Positions 61,109-64,000 of a stretch of 64,000 nt of DNA are shown one piece after another (the stretch's first letter is position 1; each line of letters opens with the position of its first letter). Both the position numbers and the translations under genes were made by a program. The notes under the pieces are model-generated. The model ran no database searches. It saw only the letters and a list, made by a program, of their open reading frames with translations, and had not been told where the DNA came from. The stretch comes from Nemertoderma westbladi (taxonomy: Eukaryota; Xenacoelomorpha; Nemertodermatida; Nemertodermatidae), in contig JAUCBJ010003608.1 in assembly GCA_032718475.1 (NCBI GenBank), forward strand, positions 1-64,000, in the 5' to 3' direction.

Positions 61109-61311
61109 TGTAACATAACTTCCAATGTATCGGTATATATTTGAGGATATCAAATACTGATATATAACATAACACATAAAGGCCGGCAAACCACAAACCG
61201 GTACAATATACCTAAATGTACTAGGCCTACTGCTAACTACGAAAGTAGGTAAATCCTAGGCCTATGTGTTATATCCAATATGTCAGACACATGACTGACC
61301 CATATCACACA
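61109..61311 (-). repeat. 5' LTR
   Basis: 203 bases, a twin of 55662-55864. It should contain the element promoter; no clear TATA box was assigned. Confidence 0.95.
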
Positions 61312-64000
61312 AACCCAATCTAACTAATAGAACCCAATCTAACTAATAGAACCCAATCTAACTAATAGAACCCAATCTAACTAATAGAACCCAATCTAAC
61401 TAATAGAACCCAACCTAACTAATAGAACCCAATCTAACTAATAGAACCCAATCTAACTAATAAAACCCAATCTAACTAATAGAACCAAATCTAACTAATA
61501 GAACCCAATCTAACTAATAAAACCCAATCTAACTAATAGAACCAAATCTAACTAATAGAACCCAATCTAACTAATAGAACCCAATCTAACTAATAGAATC
61601 CAATCTAACTAATAAAACCCAATCTAACCAATAGAACCCAATCTAACTAATAGAACCCAATCTAACTAATAGAACCCAATCTAACTAATAGAACCCAATC
61701 TAACTAATAGAACCCAATCTAACTAATAGAACCCAATCTAACTAATAGAACCCAATCTAACTAATAGAACCCAATCTAACTAATAGAACCCAATCTAACT
61801 AATAGAACCCAATCTAACTAATAGAACCCAACCTAACTAATAGAACCCAATCTAACTAATAGAACCCAATCTAACTAATAAAACCCAATCTAACTAATAG
61901 AACCAAATCTAACTAATAGAACCCAATCTAACTAATAGAACCCAATCTAACTAATAGAACCCAATCTAACTAATAGAACCCAATCTAACTAATAGAACCC
62001 AATCTAACTAATAGAACCCAATCTAACTAATAAAACCCAATCTAACTAATAGAACCCAATCTAACTAATAGAACCCAATCTAACTAATAGAACCCAATCT
62101 AACTAATAGAACCCAATCTAACTAATAGAACCCAATCTAACTAATAAAACCTAATCTAACTAATAGAACCCAATCTAACTAATAGAACCCAATCTAACTA
62201 ATAGAACCCAATCTAACTAATAGAACCCAATCTAACTAATAGAACCCAATCTAACTAATAGAACCCAATCTAACTAATAGAACCCAATCTAACTAATAGA
62301 ACCCAATCTAACTAATAGAACCCAATCTAACTAATAGAACCCAATCTAACTAATAGAACCCAATCTAACTAATAGAACCCAATCTAACTAATAGAACCCA
62401 ATCTAACTCACCTGTATTTGTGTCTGTCGGTCTAATATAACCCAATCTAACTAATAGAACCCAATCTAACTAATAGAACCCAATCTAACTAATAGAACCC
62501 AATCTAACTAATAGAACCCAATCTAACTAATAGAACCCAATCTAACTAATAGAACCCAATCTAACTAATAGAACCCAATCTAACTAATAGAACCCAATCT
62601 AACTAATAGAACCCAATCTAACTAATAGAACCCAATCTAACTAATAGAACCCAATCTAACTAATAGAACCCAATCTAACTAATAGAACCCAATCTAACTA
62701 ATATAACCCAATCTAACTAACCTGTATTTGTGTCTGTCGGTCTAATAGAACCCAATCTAACTAATAGAACCCAATCTAACTAATAGAACCCAATCTAACT
62801 AATAGAACCCAATCTAACTAATAGAACCCAATCTAACTAATAGAACCCAATCTAACTAATAGAACCCAATCTAACTAATAGAACCCAATCTAACTAATAG
62901 AACCCAATCTAACTAATAGAACCCAATCTAACTAATAGAACCCAATCTAACTAATAGAACCCAATCTAACTAATAGAACCCAATCTAACTAATAGAACCC
63001 AATCTAACTAATAGAACCCAATCTAACTCACCTGTATTTGTGTCTGTCGGTCTAATATAACCCAATCTAACTAATAGAACCCAATCTAACTAATAGAACC
63101 CAATTTAACTAACCTGTATTTGTGTCTGTCGGTCTAATAGAACCCAATCTAACTAATAGAACCCAATCTAACTAATAGAACCCAATCTAACTAATAGAAC
63201 CCAATCTAACTAATAGAACCCAATCTAACTAATAGAACCCAACCTAACTAATAGAACCCAATCTAACTAATAGAACCCAATCTAACTAATAAAACCCAAT
63301 CTAACTAATAGAACCAAATCTAACTAATAGAACCCAATCTAACTAATAAAACCCAATCTAACTAATAGAACCAAATCTAACTAATAGAACCCAATCTAAC
63401 TAATAGAACCCAATCTAACTAATAGAACCCAATCTAACTAATAAAACCCAATCTAACTAATAGAACCCAATCTAACTAATAGAACCCAATCTAACTAATA
63501 GAACCCAATCTAACTAATAGAACCCAATCTAACTAATAGAACCCAATCTAACTAATAGAACCCAATCTAACTAATAGAACCCAATCTAACTAATAGAACC
63601 CAACCTAACTAATAGAACCCAATCTAACTAATAGAACCCAATCTAACTAATAAAACCCAATCTAACTAATAGAACCAAATCTAACTAATAGAACCCAATC
63701 TAACTAATAGAACCCAATCTAACTAATAGAACCCAATCTAACTAATAGAACCCAATCTAACTAATAGAACCCAATCTAACTAATAGAACCCAATCTAACT
63801 AATAAAACCCAATCTAACTAATAGAACCCAATCTAACTAATAGAACCCAATCTAACTAATAGAACCCAATCTAACTAATAGAACCCAATCTAACTAATAA
63901 AACCCAATCTAACTAATAGAACCCAATCTAACTAATAGAACCCAATCTAACTAATAGAACCCAATCTAACTAATAGAACCCAATCTAACTAATAGAACCC
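61312..64000. repeat. 19-bp minisatellite (right segment, runs off the window)
   Basis: Continuation of the array broken by the retroelement, with the same AATAGAACCCAATCTAACT unit. Cassettes occur near 62.40, 62.72, 63.02 and 63.11 kb. The array does not end before the last base of the window. Confidence 0.97.

Larger units (their letters stand above)
55657..61316 (-). mobile_element. Full-length Ty3/gypsy LTR retrotransposon with 5-bp target duplication
   Basis: The element proper is 55662-61311 (5650 bp), transcribed on the minus strand. Two 203-bp LTRs that look identical flank a tRNA-primer site, a gag-pol frame, an integrase continuation and a polypurine tract. AACCC duplicates at 55657-55661 and 61312-61316; removing the element and one copy restores an uninterrupted 19-bp repeat. 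Order protease, RT, RNase H, integrase defines Ty3/gypsy (Metaviridae). Identical LTRs imply recent insertion, although the integrase reading frame is broken. Confidence 0.95.

Noticed and set aside
42005-64000. Telomeric repeat
   Set aside because: The AACCC words recall TTAGGG-type repeats, but the unit is a 19-mer with cassettes and does not match any known telomere motif.

Overview
The window is eukaryotic nuclear DNA, almost certainly from an invertebrate animal. Split genes with canonical GT-AG introns, metazoan protein families (an EFA6/PSD-type Arf exchange factor and Integrator subunit 12), Ty3/gypsy, LINE, SINE and hAT-like elements, and very long tandem repeats all point that way. 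The species cannot be named from the sequence. Palindromic words such as aggcct and taccggta recur through the unique DNA.

Layout. (1) 1-567 is the 3' end of an unidentified plus-strand gene. (2) 0.8-14.5 kb is old transposon territory. It holds a roughly 1.7-kb element with long inverted ends, two LINE 3'-end fragments, and a degraded minus-strand LINE (3.9-7.1 kb) carrying a tRNA-type SINE. Two tandem arrays in this LINE have grown from its own endonuclease codons. A 1.4-kb hAT-like element with 8-bp target duplications and several MITE-like hairpins complete the region. (3) 14.8-17.5 kb carries an intron-poor EFA6/PSD gene (PDZ, Sec7, PH, coiled coil). (4) 18.2-31.8 kb is mainly minisatellites with 34, 21 (E-box), 50, 21 and 38-bp units. 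(5) 32.1-41.9 kb holds the last four exons of INTS12 on the minus strand; its introns contain 26-bp and 20-bp arrays. (6) From 42.0 kb to the window edge runs a 19-bp array of more than 16 kb, inside or upstream of INTS12. A 5.65-kb Ty3/gypsy element with identical LTRs and a 5-bp target duplication sits in it.

The two confidently recognised cellular genes act in unrelated processes: Arf6/membrane-actin signalling, and snRNA processing with transcription termination. No operon-like organisation is expected or seen. The most notable features are tandem repeats seeded by functional sequence. They include in-frame amplification of LINE endonuclease motifs, and dozens of INTS12-sense copies of a consensus 5' splice site in the 19-bp array. 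Nearly all very long open frames in the window are by-products of stop-free repeat units, not genes.
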